This document shows, piece by piece, positions 49,950-60,255 of a stretch of 64,000 nucleotides of DNA (its first letter is position 1; the number at the start of each line of letters is the position of its first letter). The translations under genes and the position numbers were made by a program. The notes under the pieces are model-generated. The model had not been told where the DNA came from and did not search any database. It saw only the letters and a program-made list of their open reading frames with translations. Origin of the DNA: Deefgea salmonis (GTDB taxonomy: Bacteria; Pseudomonadota; Gammaproteobacteria; Burkholderiales; Chitinibacteraceae). The stretch lies in contig NZ_JAJAWG010000003.1 of the NCBI RefSeq assembly GCF_020531905.1, positions 1 to 64,000 on the forward strand, written 5' to 3'.

Positions 49950-50589
49950 TTTAAAACGCAACGGCTTTAGCTTGGTTGAAATTTTAATTACTGTATTAAT
50001 TTTGGCTGGCGCCTCAATTGCGCTGACTAAATTTCAAGCTGTGCAAATGCAAGGAACGAGCGACGCGAGAAATCGCAATGAAGCGATGCATTTGGCGCAA
50101 ACTTTACTTGATGAATATCGCCGAGAATTCCAAACGGGAAATATTGTGGATAAGGCCGTCAGTACTGTGAATGGCAAATCAACTACATTTTCGGTGAGTG
50201 GTGATGTCAGCGATTTAGCGATTACTACTGGTGAAATGATCCCTATGCCATCGGCCTCTCCCATTCCTGCGCCCGCACCCAAGCAAGCAGTTGCGAATGT
50301 CAGTTGGAGTAATGCCCAAGGCCAAACCCAAAACGTTGTTTTAGCCACTATTTTAAGATACAGCGCGCAATCTTTTGCTGAGCCTGTGGCGGCCACGCCA
50401 ACCCCTTCGCCGACTCCTACGCCAACTCCAACCCCCACAGCTGCACCAATAGAAAAATGGGATAAAACAAAAAGCTACAAAAAAGGTGACTTGGTTCTCG
50501 GCAGCGATGGCCTGACCTATCGAGCTGACTATGACATGACCTCTGGACGACCGGATCCATCGCTAGACAATTGGTGGACGCGTGTTTAA
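49939..50589 (+). CDS. Minor pilin, PilV-like, with C-terminal chitin-binding module
   Basis: 216-residue prepilin: leader to Gly9, FSLVEILITVLILAGASIAL with the +5 Glu14, a pilin-type body (about 35-145), a Pro/Thr/Ser linker (148-170) and a C-terminal segment 173-216. That segment (WDKTKSYKKGDLV ... GLTYRADYD ... DNWWTRV) matches the CBM5/12, ChiC-type pattern: W174, Y180, GD (183-184), Y194 and the W212-W213 pair. So a chitin-binding module appears fused to a pilin. ATG at 49939 has AGGG upstream. Last of the operon; terminator at 50684. Confidence 0.82.
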   Translation: MTSNLKRNGFSLVEILITVLILAGASIALTKFQAVQMQGTSDARNRNEAMHLAQTLLDEYRREFQTGNIVDKAVSTVNGKSTTFSVSGDVSDLAITTGEMIPMPSASPIPAPAPKQAVANVSWSNAQGQTQNVVLATILRYSAQSFAEPVAATPTPSPTPTPTPTPTAAPIEKWDKTKSYKKGDLVLGSDGLTYRADYDMTSGRPDPSLDNWWTRV

Positions 50590-50683
50590 CAAAAAAAAAT
50601 CAATTCAATGCGTGGCTAAAAATCACGATTATCAAGATTTAGTCCGCAAAAAAAATAAAAACAAAATCGTTCTAGTTTAAACT

Positions 50684-50713
50684 ACGCCCCTGCCCCCAAA
50701 CAGGGGCGTTTTT
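50684..50713 (+). terminator. Terminator of the pilin operon
   Basis: Nine-bp stem ACGCCCCTG (50684-50692) with CAGGGGCGT (50701-50709), followed by five T. It sits 20 bases before the decarboxylase gene. Confidence 0.85.
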
Positions 50714-50733
50714 ACTTTTAGCGAAGGACTGAC

Positions 50734-52998
50734 ATGCGCTTTTACTTCCCTCTCGTCATTATCGACGAAGATTTTCGCACCGAGAACACCAGTGGTTCCG
50801 GTATTCGTGAACTGGCTGCGGCGATTGAGGCCGAGGGTGTGGATGTGGTGGGCTATACCAGTTATGGCGACCTCACCTCTTTTGCGCAGCAGCAAAGCCG
50901 TGCCGCTGGCTTTATTTTGTCGATTGACGATGAAGAATTTGGCTCGGGCTCAGTTGAAGAAACGCATGAAGCTTTAACTAGCTTACGCAGCTTTGTCGCC
51001 GAGATTCGCCGCCGCAATCCAGACATCCCGATTTATATTTACGGTGAAACGCGCACTGCGCGGCATATTCCCAATGATGTCTTACGTGAATTGCATGGCT
51101 TTATTCATATGCACGAAGACACGCCCGAATTCGTGGCACGACATATTATTCGTGAATCCAAATCTTATCTCGATACGCTCGCGCCGCCTTTTTTCCGCGC
51201 GCTAACGCACTACGCACAAGACGGCTCTTACTCTTGGCACTGCCCGGGGCATTCGGGTGGTGTGGCATTTTTAAAATCCCCCGTTGGGCAAATGTTCCAC
51301 CAGTTTTTTGGTGAAAACATGTTGCGCGCCGACGTTTGCAATGCCGTAGAAGAGCTCGGTCAATTGCTCGATCATACTGGGCCGATTGCCGCCTCTGAGC
51401 GCAATGCCGCGCGCATTTTTAATGCCGATCATTTATTTTTCGTCACTAACGGCACGTCAACGTCGAACAAAATCGTTTGGCACTCAACCGTTGCGCCGGG
51501 TGACGTGGTGGTCGTGGATCGCAACTGCCACAAATCGATTTTGCATTCAATCATGATGATGGGCGCAGTGCCGGTGTTTTTGATGCCTACGCGCAATCAT
51601 TACGGCATTATTGGCCCGATTCCAAAATCTGAATTCACGCCAGAAAATATCCGCAAGAAAATGATGGACAACCCTTTTGCGCGGGAAAAACTGCTGGAAA
51701 ATCCAAACTTTAAACCGCGTATTTTGACGATCACACAATCGACTTACGACGGCATTATGTACAACGTTGAAGACATCAAAGGCATGCTCGACGGCGAAAT
51801 CGATACGCTGCATTTTGATGAAGCGTGGTTGCCCCACGCGGCTTTTCACGAGTTTTATGGCGATTATCACGCGATTGGCGAAGACCGTCCGCGCTGTAAA
51901 GAATCAATGGTGTTTTCAACACAATCCACGCACAAGTTACTCGCTGGCCTAAGCCAAGCGTCGCAAATCTTGGTGCAAGACCCAGAAAACCGTCAGCTCG
52001 ATCGCGATTTATTTAACGAAGCGTATTTGATGCACACGTCGACCAGCCCGCAATATTCAATTATTGCGTCGTGCGACGTGGCGGCGGCGATGATGGAAGC
52101 GCCGGGCGGTACCGCGCTGGTTGAAGAATCCTTGATGGAAGCACTCGATTTTCGCCGTGCGATGCGCAAAGTGGATGAAGAATACGGTGAAGACTGGTGG
52201 TTCTCGGTGTGGGGTCCTGACGATTTGACCGACGAAGGCCTAGATCATCGTGACGCTTGGATGCTCAAAGCTGGGGATAACTGGCACGGCTTTGGCGACA
52301 TTGCCGACGGCTTTAATATGCTCGACCCAATCAAAGCCACCATCTTAACGCCGGGCTTGGATTTAAATGGTGACTTTGACGCGCAAGGGATTCCAGCGAG
52401 TATTGTGACTAAGTATCTGGCTGAACACGGCGTAGTTGTTGAGAAGTGCGGGCTATACTCCTTCTTTATTATGTTTACCATCGGCATTACCAAAGGCCGC
52501 TGGAATACGCTACTCGCTGCCTTGCAGCAGTTTAAAGACGACTTTGATAAAAACGCCCCGCTGTGGCGCATTTTGCCCGAGTTCATTGCTAAATATCCGC
52601 AATACGAGCGCATTGGCCTGCGTGATCTTTGCCAGCAAATCCACGGCATTTATAAAGAGCACGGTGTTGCCCGCTTAACCACCGAGATGTATTTGTCTGA
52701 TATGGTGCCGGCGATGAAACCGGCTAAAGCCTTTGCCAAAATGGCGCATCGTGAACTCGATCGCGTCGCGATTGACGACTTGGAAGGCCGCATTACTGCG
52801 GTGATGCTCACGCCGTATCCACCGGGCATTCCGCTGTTAATTCCGGGTGAAGTATTCAACAAAACCATCGTCGATTACTTAAAGTTTGCCCGTGATTTCA
52901 ACCAGAAATTCCCCGGCTTTGAGACCTATATCCATGGTCTAGTCGCGGTCACCACCAGCGGCGTAACGCGCTACTATATGGATTGTGTGCGAACTTAA
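50734..52998 (+). CDS. Biodegradative arginine/lysine-type decarboxylase
   Basis: 754-residue fold-type I PLP enzyme of the Orn/Lys/Arg decarboxylase family. N-terminal response-regulator-like wing domain (about 1-130), then the PLP domain with SHCPGHSGG-type WHCPGHSGGVAFLKS and the PLP Lys401 in STQSTHKLL, and a C-terminal domain. Length and sequence are nearer to inducible arginine decarboxylase AdiA than to lysine decarboxylase CadA, but substrate is not certain. Consumes a proton per turn (acid resistance) or feeds polyamines. No antiporter partner in the window. Confidence 0.85.
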   Translation: MRFYFPLVIIDEDFRTENTSGSGIRELAAAIEAEGVDVVGYTSYGDLTSFAQQQSRAAGFILSIDDEEFGSGSVEETHEALTSLRSFVAEIRRRNPDIPIYIYGETRTARHIPNDVLRELHGFIHMHEDTPEFVARHIIRESKSYLDTLAPPFFRALTHYAQDGSYSWHCPGHSGGVAFLKSPVGQMFHQFFGENMLRADVCNAVEELGQLLDHTGPIAASERNAARIFNADHLFFVTNGTSTSNKIVWHSTVAPGDVVVVDRNCHKSILHSIMMMGAVPVFLMPTRNHYGIIGPIPKSEFTPENIRKKMMDNPFAREKLLENPNFKPRILTITQSTYDGIMYNVEDIKGMLDGEIDTLHFDEAWLPHAAFHEFYGDYHAIGEDRPRCKESMVFSTQSTHKLLAGLSQASQILVQDPENRQLDRDLFNEAYLMHTSTSPQYSIIASCDVAAAMMEAPGGTALVEESLMEALDFRRAMRKVDEEYGEDWWFSVWGPDDLTDEGLDHRDAWMLKAGDNWHGFGDIADGFNMLDPIKATILTPGLDLNGDFDAQGIPASIVTKYLAEHGVVVEKCGLYSFFIMFTIGITKGRWNTLLAALQQFKDDFDKNAPLWRILPEFIAKYPQYERIGLRDLCQQIHGIYKEHGVARLTTEMYLSDMVPAMKPAKAFAKMAHRELDRVAIDDLEGRITAVMLTPYPPGIPLLIPGEVFNKTIVDYLKFARDFNQKFPGFETYIHGLVAVTTSGVTRYYMDCVRT

Positions 52999-53016
52999 TT
53001 TGGGTTTGTGCTCAAC

Positions 53017-53043
53017 AACCGCCAGCTTGCTGGCGGTTTTTTT
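53017..53043 (+). terminator. Terminator of the decarboxylase gene
   Basis: Ten-bp perfect stem AACCGCCAGC (53017-53026) with GCTGGCGGTT (53029-53038), two-base loop, followed by T-run to 53043. Confidence 0.92.
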
Positions 53044-53241
53044 ATGCCTACCGAAACGGCGTAGCGCGGCTATAACAAAGCCAGCAAAACAGTCAAATCT
53101 GGCTATTTTTTTTAACGTTAAATCGCAGCCAACCGCGCAGTCGACATAAATTGTCAATAATTGCGTAGGCTGCCCTATTGATTAAATTACAAGCGCTGCA
53201 ATTTAACTCGTATACCGTTTCACTTTTTTGGAGATTGAAAG

Positions 53242-55824
53242 ATGCGTTTTGACAAACTCACCACCAAATTCCAGCAGGCATTGGCTGATGCGCAAAGCAT
53301 TGCCAACCTGAACGACAATGCTTATATCGAACCGCAACATTTACTGCTGGCGCTACTGAATGACACCGATTCAGGCACCGCCGCACTGCTGGCGCGCGCT
53401 GGAGTCAATGTGCAACCGCTCCACAGCGCGCTCGATGGCGCGCTTGCGCGCATCGCCAAAATTTCCGGCGGCGATAGCGACCTCACCGTTGGCAAAGACC
53501 TGACTCGCTTATTAAATCAAACCGATAAAGCGGCGATGCAACGCGGCGATCAATTTATTTCTAGCGATTTATTTTTGCTCGCGCTGTGCGACGACAAAGG
53601 CGAAGCCGCTCGACTACTTAAAGACCATGGCGGCAATAAAGCGGCGATTCAAGCGGCCGTGGATGCCGTTCGCGGTGGCAACGGTGTGGATAATCCCGAG
53701 GCCGATCAACAACGCGAAGCATTGAATAAATACTGCCTTGATTTAACCGAACGCGCTCGGCAAGGTAAGCTTGACCCAGTGATTGGCCGCGACGATGAAA
53801 TCCGCCGCGCCATCCAAGTTTTGCAACGCCGTACCAAAAACAATCCGGTTCTAATCGGTGAACCGGGCGTGGGTAAAACCGCGATTGTTGAAGGCTTGGC
53901 GCAGCGCATTATCAATGGCGAAGTACCCGAGTCGCTCAAAGGTAAGCGGGTATTGGCTTTAGACCTAGCATCGCTCTTGGCTGGCGCTAAATACCGGGGT
54001 GAATTTGAAGAACGCCTCAAAGCGGTCCTCAATGAGCTCGAAAAAGAAGCTGGCCAAGTCATCGTCTTTATTGATGAATTACATACGCTAGTTGGCGCCG
54101 GTAAAGCCGAAGGCGCGATGGATGCTGGCAATATGCTCAAGCCCGCCTTAGCGCGTGGTGAATTGCATTGTCTTGGCGCGACGACGCTGGATGAATACCG
54201 CAAATACATCGAAAAAGACGCGGCACTGGAGCGGCGTTTCCAAAAAGTACTGGTGGGCGAACCGAGCGTTGAAGCCACCATTGCGATTTTGCGCGGCTTG
54301 CAAGAAAAGTACGAAATCCATCACGGCGTAGAAATCACCGATCCGGCGATTGTGGCGGCGGCGGAATTATCGCACCGCTATATCACCGACCGCTTCTTGC
54401 CAGACAAAGCCATCGACTTGATCGACGAAGCGGCGGCCAAAATCAAGATGGAGATCGACTCCAAACCCGAAGTGATGGACAAACTCGATCGGCGGATTAT
54501 TCAGCTCAAAATCGAGCGCGAAGCGGTGAAACGCGAAAAAGACGAAGCCAGTAAAAAACGCTTGGCTTTAATCGAAGAAGAAATTAGCAAACTCGGCAAA
54601 GACTATTCTGATCTGGATGAAATCTGGAAAGCCGAAAAAGCCAGCGTGCTGGGCACTCAAGCGATTCGCGAAGAAATCGAGCAGGTTAAAACCGCAATGG
54701 AAACCGCCCGCCGTGCCGGTGAGTGGGACAAAGCCTCAGAACTGCAATACGGCGAATTGCCGCAGCTCGAAGCCAAGCTAAAAGCCGCCGAAACCAGCGA
54801 AAATGCCAGCGAGCCTTCGGGTAAAACGCGGCTATTACGCACCCAAGTTGGTGCCGAAGAAATCGCCGAAGTGGTGAGCCGCGCCACCGGTATTCCGGTG
54901 AGCAAAATGCTACAAGGCGAACGCGAAAAACTACTGCATATGGAAGACGTGTTGCACCAACGCGTGGTCGGCCAAGACGAAGCGGTGCGCTTGGTGTCTG
55001 ACGCAATCCGTCGTTCACGCGCCGGCCTTGGCGACCCAAATCGCCCTTATGGTTCATTCCTATTTTTGGGGCCAACCGGCGTGGGTAAAACTGAGCTGTG
55101 CAAAACGCTGGCGAACTATTTATTTGATTCCGAAGACCATATGATTCGCATCGATATGAGCGAATTTATGGAGAAACACTCGGTAGCGCGCTTGATTGGT
55201 GCGCCTCCAGGCTATGTCGGCTACGAGGAAGGCGGCTACCTCACCGAGCTAGTGCGGCGTAAACCGTATAGCGTGATTTTGCTTGATGAGGTCGAAAAAG
55301 CGCATCCAGATGTGTTTAATATTTTGCTGCAAGTATTGGATGATGGCCGCTTAACCGATGGCCAAGGTCGCACGGTAGACTTTAGAAATACCGTGGTGAT
55401 TATGACGTCCAACCTCGGTAGCGAGCATATTCAGCGTTTGGCCGACTCTGATTATCAGGTAATTAAATTGGCGGTGATGGCGGAAGTTAAAACGCATTTT
55501 CGCCCTGAGTTTATTAACCGAATCGACGAAGTGGTGGTGTTCCATGGCTTAGGCCAAGCACAAATTCGCCACATCGCACGCATTCAGCTCGATAAGCTGC
55601 GCCAGCGTTTGGCACAAATGGAAATTGGCCTCACGGTGTCCGATGCTGCGCTTGATTTGATTGCCGAAGCGGGCTTTGATCCGGTATATGGCGCACGGCC
55701 ATTAAAACGCGCCATCCAAAGCGAGCTGGAAAACGTGCTAGCCAAACGACTACTCAATGGTGACTTTGCCGCTAAAGACACCATTCATGTCGACGCCAAA
55801 GACGGCATGATGCATTTTAAATAA
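53242..55824 (+). CDS. clpB: ATP-dependent disaggregase ClpB
   Basis: 860-residue hexameric AAA+ chaperone that dissolves aggregates with DnaK. N-domain ([17 protein letters not shown]), first AAA with Walker A GEPGVGKT (about 206-213), a coiled-coil M-domain (about 405-525), second AAA with GPTGVGKT (about 610). These are intact. Usually sigma-32 controlled; no clear heat-shock promoter could be identified in the upstream 240 bases. Strong terminator downstream. Confidence 0.98.
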   Translation: MRFDKLTTKFQQALADAQSIANLNDNAYIEPQHLLLALLNDTDSGTAALLARAGVNVQPLHSALDGALARIAKISGGDSDLTVGKDLTRLLNQTDKAAMQRGDQFISSDLFLLALCDDKGEAARLLKDHGGNKAAIQAAVDAVRGGNGVDNPEADQQREALNKYCLDLTERARQGKLDPVIGRDDEIRRAIQVLQRRTKNNPVLIGEPGVGKTAIVEGLAQRIINGEVPESLKGKRVLALDLASLLAGAKYRGEFEERLKAVLNELEKEAGQVIVFIDELHTLVGAGKAEGAMDAGNMLKPALARGELHCLGATTLDEYRKYIEKDAALERRFQKVLVGEPSVEATIAILRGLQEKYEIHHGVEITDPAIVAAAELSHRYITDRFLPDKAIDLIDEAAAKIKMEIDSKPEVMDKLDRRIIQLKIEREAVKREKDEASKKRLALIEEEISKLGKDYSDLDEIWKAEKASVLGTQAIREEIEQVKTAMETARRAGEWDKASELQYGELPQLEAKLKAAETSENASEPSGKTRLLRTQVGAEEIAEVVSRATGIPVSKMLQGEREKLLHMEDVLHQRVVGQDEAVRLVSDAIRRSRAGLGDPNRPYGSFLFLGPTGVGKTELCKTLANYLFDSEDHMIRIDMSEFMEKHSVARLIGAPPGYVGYEEGGYLTELVRRKPYSVILLDEVEKAHPDVFNILLQVLDDGRLTDGQGRTVDFRNTVVIMTSNLGSEHIQRLADSDYQVIKLAVMAEVKTHFRPEFINRIDEVVVFHGLGQAQIRHIARIQLDKLRQRLAQMEIGLTVSDAALDLIAEAGFDPVYGARPLKRAIQSELENVLAKRLLNGDFAAKDTIHVDAKDGMMHFK

Positions 55825-55832
55825 ATAGGCAC

Positions 55833-55908
55833 AAGTTTTCTGGCTGCGTTGTCTCGCCTTGTCGTACCAAAGTACGGCCTGCGGCTTTAACGTCTTGCCA
55901 TAAAACTT
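55833..55908. repeat. Imperfect palindromic element (copy C)
   Basis: A 76-bp region with arms AAGTTTTCTGGC (from 55833) and GCCATAAAACTT (to 55908), and a central CGTAC-CAAA-GTACG. The outer arms match each other loosely. Only the general layout (palindrome with short AT-rich ends) is shared with copies A/B; it is likely another repeat family. Confidence 0.6.
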
Positions 55909-55954
55909 TTGTACAGATATTTCCTTAAGTCGCACGGTGCCTTCCCCGGCAAAC

Positions 55955-55988
55955 AAAAAGCCATTCCGAATTTCGGAATGGCTTTTTT
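55955..55988. terminator. Bidirectional terminator, clpB and yjfB-like gene
   Basis: Ten-bp stem GCCATTCCGA (55960-55969) with TCGGAATGGC (55973-55982), A5 before and T6 after, so it works in both directions. Confidence 0.9.
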
Positions 55989-56039
55989 ATGTATAGACAC
56001 AGAGCCCATTATTTAATTGACTTAGGCAGATATACCCCC
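55988..56039. repeat. 52-bp GGTAT/ATACC repeat, copy 10
   Basis: TATGTAT at 55988-55994 (one mismatch), ATACCC from 56032. Directly after the bidirectional terminator. Confidence 0.85.
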
Positions 56040-56048
56040 AAGCAATCG

Positions 56049-56231
56049 TTAAGCCTTGACGTCTACATTTTGCCCTAAATGCACCGGATTGACGCTGACT
56101 GGCTGCGGAATCGCTTGCAGCAAGCTGAGCGTACTTTGCGCTTGTAGATCCAAACTTTTGCGTAGCATCACCAATGGAACCGGATTGTTGGCGCTGGCAC
56201 TACTGGCCGCATTCACCATGCCGTCACTCAT
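56049..56231 (-). CDS. YjfB-like putative motility protein
   Basis: 60-residue protein: MSDGMVNAASSASANNPVPLV, then MLRKSLDLQAQSTLSLLQAIPQ and a C-terminal HLGQNVDVKA. This matches the YjfB family of putative motility proteins (two short helices and a GxNVxVxA ending), found near flagellar or pilus genes. A GAGGTGG ribosome binding site precedes the ATG. Its function is not known. Between clpB and dnaE, on the opposite strand. Confidence 0.75.
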   Translation of the reverse strand: MSDGMVNAASSASANNPVPLVMLRKSLDLQAQSTLSLLQAIPQPVSVNPVHLGQNVDVKA

Positions 56232-56333
56232 TGCACCACCTCTTTTTTGCCATATTGCTTATTTTATCGGCCTTATTCACGCTTAATGAAGGGGAGCAGC
56301 CTGAATCAGCGCAAGAAATGATAAAATGCGCCA

Positions 56334-59300
56334 ATGAACGCACCTGCCTATATCCATCTTCGCCTCCATTCCGAGTTTTCAGTTTCTGACGGCATCGTCC
56401 GTCTGGATGACGCCGTTAAGCGCGCCAAAGCCGACCAAATGCCGGCGCTTGGCATGTCAGATTTAATGAATCTGTTTGGTCTGGTTAAGCATTACAAAGC
56501 GTGCCGCAATGCCGGGATAAAACCGATTATCGGCTTGGATGCGTGGATCGAAAACCCAGACAACCGCGATAAACCATTTCGCACGCTGTTGATTTGTAAA
56601 AATCGCGCCGGCTATGGCCGTTTGTGCGAGCTAATCACGATGGCGTTTCGCGATAATCAATATCGCGGCCGGGGCGAACTGAAAAAAGAATGGTTAAGCA
56701 ACGGGGACAATAGCGGGCTGATTGCGCTATCGGGCGCCGAGCTCGGCGAAATCGGCCAGCAATTTTTGGCCAATAATCCAGACCTTGCCAGCGCGGCAGC
56801 CCAGTGGTGGGCGGCGCAGTTCCCTGATAGTTTTTACCTCGAGATTCAACGCACCGGCACCGCGGCATGCGAAACCAGCTTGCAGCGCCAGCTCGATTTG
56901 GCGGGTGAACTCAATCTGCCGGTGGTCGCAACGCATCCGATCCAATTTATGGATCCGGACGACTTTAAAGCGCACGAAGCGCGCACCTGTATTTCGGCGG
57001 GCTTTGTCATGAACGACAAACGTCGCCCGAAAGACTTTACCGAAGAACAATATTTTAAAACCACCGCGCAAATGCAGGAACTGTTTGCCGATGTGCCCGA
57101 GGCGCTCGCCAACAGCGTAACGATTGCGCAGCGTTGCAATATTGAGATTGTGCTGGGTAAAAACGTCTTACCGCCCTTCCCGACCCCCGAAGGCATGACG
57201 CTGGATGATTTCTTAGTGTATGAGGCTAAGCGCGGCTTAGAGATGCGCCTTGCACAGCTATACCCCGACGAAGCAGCACGCGAAGCAGAACGTCCTCGCT
57301 ATTACGAACGACTTAAAATTGAAACCGACACCATTATTAATATGGGCTTCCCCGGTTACTTTTTGATCGTTGCCGACTTTATCGCCTGGGGCAAGGTCAA
57401 CGGCTGCCCAGTGGGCCCCGGCCGTGGTTCGGGTGCTGGCTCACTGGTAGCGTATAGCCTTGGCATTACCGACATTGACCCCACCGCGTATGCGCTACTT
57501 TTTGAGCGCTTTTTGAATCCAGAACGCGTTTCAATGCCCGACTTTGATATCGACTTCTGCCAAGAAAATCGCTGGCGCGTGATTGAATACGTGCGTGAAA
57601 AATACGGCGCGGATGCCGTTAGCCAGATTGCGACTTTTGGTACCATGGCCGCCAAAGCGGTAGTGCGCGACGTCGGCCGTGTGCTCGATTTGCCGTATAT
57701 GTTTTGTGACGGCATCTCCAAACTCATCCCTGCTGCGCCCGGTAAACAATATAGCCTGGACGATGCACTAGAAATGGTGCCAGAGCTGGCTGAGCGCGTT
57801 GAGCGCGAAGAAGAACTCAAAGAACTCTGGGTGCTGGCCAAAAAACTCGAAGGCTTAACGCGCAATATCGGCATGCATGCCGGTGGCGTATTGATTGCAC
57901 CGAATAAAATCACTGATTTTTGCCCGGTGTATCAAGCCTCTGGCGACGATGCGTCGCCGGTGTCGATGCTGGATAAAGACGACGTTGAAGCCGTTGGCTT
58001 GGTGAAGTTTGACTTTTTGGGTTTGCGAAATCTAACGATTATCGAACTCGCGCTGCAATACATCAAAACGCAAACCGGCGAATATCTGGACTTAATGAGT
58101 CTGGGCTTTAACGATCAAGCCGCGTATCAAGTGTTCCGCGATGCCAATACCACCGGCGTGTTTCAGGTCGAGTCGGACGGTATGAAACGCTTGCTCGAAA
58201 AGCTCGCGCCCGATCGTTTTGAGGACATTATTGCGGTATTGGCGCTGTATCGTCCGGGGCCACTTGGCTCAGGGATGGTCGACACCTTTATTAATCGTAA
58301 AAAAGGGCTTGAAGCGCCCGATTACTTCCATCCTGATCTTGAAAAATGCTTGGAGCCGACTTACGGCGTTATCGTGTATCAAGAGCAGGTGATGCAGATT
58401 TCGCAAATTATCGGCGGCTACACCCTCGGTGGCGCCGATATGCTGCGCCGGGCGATGGGGAAGAAAAAGCCCGAAGAAATGGCCAAGCATAGGGAAACCA
58501 TTGCCGAAGGGGCCGCCAAGCAAGGCTACGATCCAAAGCTCGCCGAAACCTTGTTTGACTTGATGACCAAGTTTGCCGAGTACGGCTTTAATAAATCGCA
58601 TACCGCAGCGTACGCGGTGGTGTCGTACCACACCGCTTGGCTAAAAGCGCATCACTCTGCGGCCTTTATGGCGGCAACGATGTCGTCCGAGTTGGACAAT
58701 ACTGACCAGCTCAAAGTGTTTTACGATGATTGCTTAAACAAAAAAAACAAGCTTGAAATCTTGCCGCCCGATATCAACGAAAGTTTTTATCGCTTTGTGC
58801 CGGTAGGTAAAAAACAAATTCGTTATGCCTTAGGGGCGATTAAAGGCGTTGGCGAAAGTGCGGTGAATATGATTGTCGCTGAGCGCACTGCCAACGGGCC
58901 ATTTAAAGATATTTACGATTTATGCAGCCGAACCGACAAAAAAGAAGTCAATAAACGCGTGCTCGATGCCTTAATTCGTGGCGGCGCGTTTGATGCGCTT
59001 GAGCCAAATCGCGCGCGCATTATGGCCAATGTCGAGCAAGCGATGGCCGTGGCCGAAGCAGAAATCGCCAACGCCAACCAAATTAGTTTGTTCGATATGC
59101 TGGAACCCGCTGCCGCGCCACAAATTGAGCATCTTGATGCGCCGCTATGGGATGACAAAATCAAACTGGCCGAAGAAAAATCCGCACTCGGATTTTATCT
59201 TTCTGGCCACCCATTTGACGCCCACGCCAGACAGATTAAAGGCTTGATTCGCACCCGACTTGATCGACTCAACAACCAACGCGAGCCGCAATTTATTGCC

Positions 59301-59777
59301 GGGATTGTGGCTGGCATGCGAATTAAAAATGGCGAGCGGGGTAGGATGTGCTTTTTACAGCTCGATGATGGCCATGCCAAAGTAGAGCTCACACTGTATT
59401 CCGAGTCGTTTGAAGCCAATCGCACCAAGCTCAAAGAAGACACTTTATTAGTCATCGAAGCGAAGGTCTCGGAAGATCGTTTTTCTGGCGGACAACGCAT
59501 TATTGCCGATCGGGTATTTGATTTAGCGGAAGCACGCAGCCACTTTGCGCGGGCACTCAAAATCAATTTGGGTCAGCAAGGCGACGCAGAAAAGCTCAAG
59601 CAAATTTTGCAACCGCATGCAACCGAGCAAGGTTGTGCAGTCGAGGTTGACTACCAAAATAGCAACGCGCAATGCCAAATGACCTTAGGTCATGCTTGGC
59701 GAGTCATCTTGCGCGATGAACTGCTCTCAGACCTACGCAGCTGGCTAGGCCCGCAATCGGCAGAGCCTCGCTTTTAA
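56334..59777 (+). CDS. dnaE: DNA polymerase III alpha subunit
   Basis: 1147-residue replicative polymerase. N-terminal PHP domain (YIHLRLHSEFSVSDGIVRLDD), palm domain with the catalytic pair D403 and D405 in PDFDIDF and the third Asp in KFDFLGLRN (D560), beta-clamp-binding region and an OB-fold (about 970-1060, GIVAGMRIKNGERGRMCFLQLDD). Length and motifs are standard. Stop at 59777; terminator 230 bases on. Confidence 0.98.
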   Translation: MNAPAYIHLRLHSEFSVSDGIVRLDDAVKRAKADQMPALGMSDLMNLFGLVKHYKACRNAGIKPIIGLDAWIENPDNRDKPFRTLLICKNRAGYGRLCELITMAFRDNQYRGRGELKKEWLSNGDNSGLIALSGAELGEIGQQFLANNPDLASAAAQWWAAQFPDSFYLEIQRTGTAACETSLQRQLDLAGELNLPVVATHPIQFMDPDDFKAHEARTCISAGFVMNDKRRPKDFTEEQYFKTTAQMQELFADVPEALANSVTIAQRCNIEIVLGKNVLPPFPTPEGMTLDDFLVYEAKRGLEMRLAQLYPDEAAREAERPRYYERLKIETDTIINMGFPGYFLIVADFIAWGKVNGCPVGPGRGSGAGSLVAYSLGITDIDPTAYALLFERFLNPERVSMPDFDIDFCQENRWRVIEYVREKYGADAVSQIATFGTMAAKAVVRDVGRVLDLPYMFCDGISKLIPAAPGKQYSLDDALEMVPELAERVEREEELKELWVLAKKLEGLTRNIGMHAGGVLIAPNKITDFCPVYQASGDDASPVSMLDKDDVEAVGLVKFDFLGLRNLTIIELALQYIKTQTGEYLDLMSLGFNDQAAYQVFRDANTTGVFQVESDGMKRLLEKLAPDRFEDIIAVLALYRPGPLGSGMVDTFINRKKGLEAPDYFHPDLEKCLEPTYGVIVYQEQVMQISQIIGGYTLGGADMLRRAMGKKKPEEMAKHRETIAEGAAKQGYDPKLAETLFDLMTKFAEYGFNKSHTAAYAVVSYHTAWLKAHHSAAFMAATMSSELDNTDQLKVFYDDCLNKKNKLEILPPDINESFYRFVPVGKKQIRYALGAIKGVGESAVNMIVAERTANGPFKDIYDLCSRTDKKEVNKRVLDALIRGGAFDALEPNRARIMANVEQAMAVAEAEIANANQISLFDMLEPAAAPQIEHLDAPLWDDKIKLAEEKSALGFYLSGHPFDAHARQIKGLIRTRLDRLNNQREPQFIAGIVAGMRIKNGERGRMCFLQLDDGHAKVELTLYSESFEANRTKLKEDTLLVIEAKVSEDRFSGGQRIIADRVFDLAEARSHFARALKINLGQQGDAEKLKQILQPHATEQGCAVEVDYQNSNAQCQMTLGHAWRVILRDELLSDLRSWLGPQSAEPRF

Positions 59778-59944
59778 GGTCTGAAAACGCAGGATTTCCC
59801 GCCGTATGGCGCGATTGTCGCGGTCAACCAAAACGTAGTCGTGTAGCATCGTCCTGCGCTGTGAATTGACTACAAAGCGAAGTTGCAGCGAACAGCACCA
59901 ACCCGCAGGTTTGCGGTAGATGATAGCGCAAAAATCAACAGGCC

Positions 59945-59996
59945 TAGGTATAGGGCGCCAAACCATAATACGTAAGGGGCAATTTCATATACCCCA
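59945..59996. repeat. 52-bp GGTAT/ATACC repeat, copy 11
   Basis: TAGGTAT at 59945-59951, ATACCC from 59989. Confidence 0.9.
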
Positions 59997-60008
59997 CAAG
60001 CAATATCA

Positions 60009-60041
60009 GGCGGATCGCATATCAAATGCATCCGCCTTTTT
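60009..60041 (+). terminator. Terminator of dnaE
   Basis: Stem GGCGGAT/ATCCGCC with an inner GCAT/ATGC helix, then five T (60037-60041). Confidence 0.85.
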
Positions 60042-60056
60042 CTTTGCGTCCAATTT

Positions 60057-60070
60057 TTGATCTTTATCAA
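60057..60070. promoter_or_regulatory. Distal FNR/ANR-type site upstream of pflB
   Basis: TTGAT-CTTT-ATCAA, a perfect match to the FNR palindrome. About 335 bases before the pflB start codon, just after the dnaE terminator. Confidence 0.85.
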
Positions 60071-60241
60071 TTTTTTACAGCGCCCATCAGGCCATTTTGC
60101 CAATTTTTACATTCCATTCACCGATGCAAAGGCATAAGATATTGTCATGAAAACGCGAATTAAATCGCTGATTGATTTGCACTGCAGCAATCATGCAGAT
60201 GTGATATGTAGTTGAAATTATTCAATAACATATTTTCAAAA

Positions 60242-60255
60242 CTGATCTAAATCAA
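60242..60255. promoter_or_regulatory. Proximal FNR-type site upstream of pflB
   Basis: CTGAT-CTAA-ATCAA, one base from consensus. Centre at 60248.5; a start site at about 60290 would be 41.5 bases downstream, and TACGAT (60277-60282) fits as its -10 box, a class II anaerobic activation layout. Confidence 0.75.

Noticed and set aside
53044-53241. Heat-shock (sigma-32) promoter of clpB
   Set aside because: No CTTGAA-type -35 with a CCCCAT-type -10 at proper spacing could be found.
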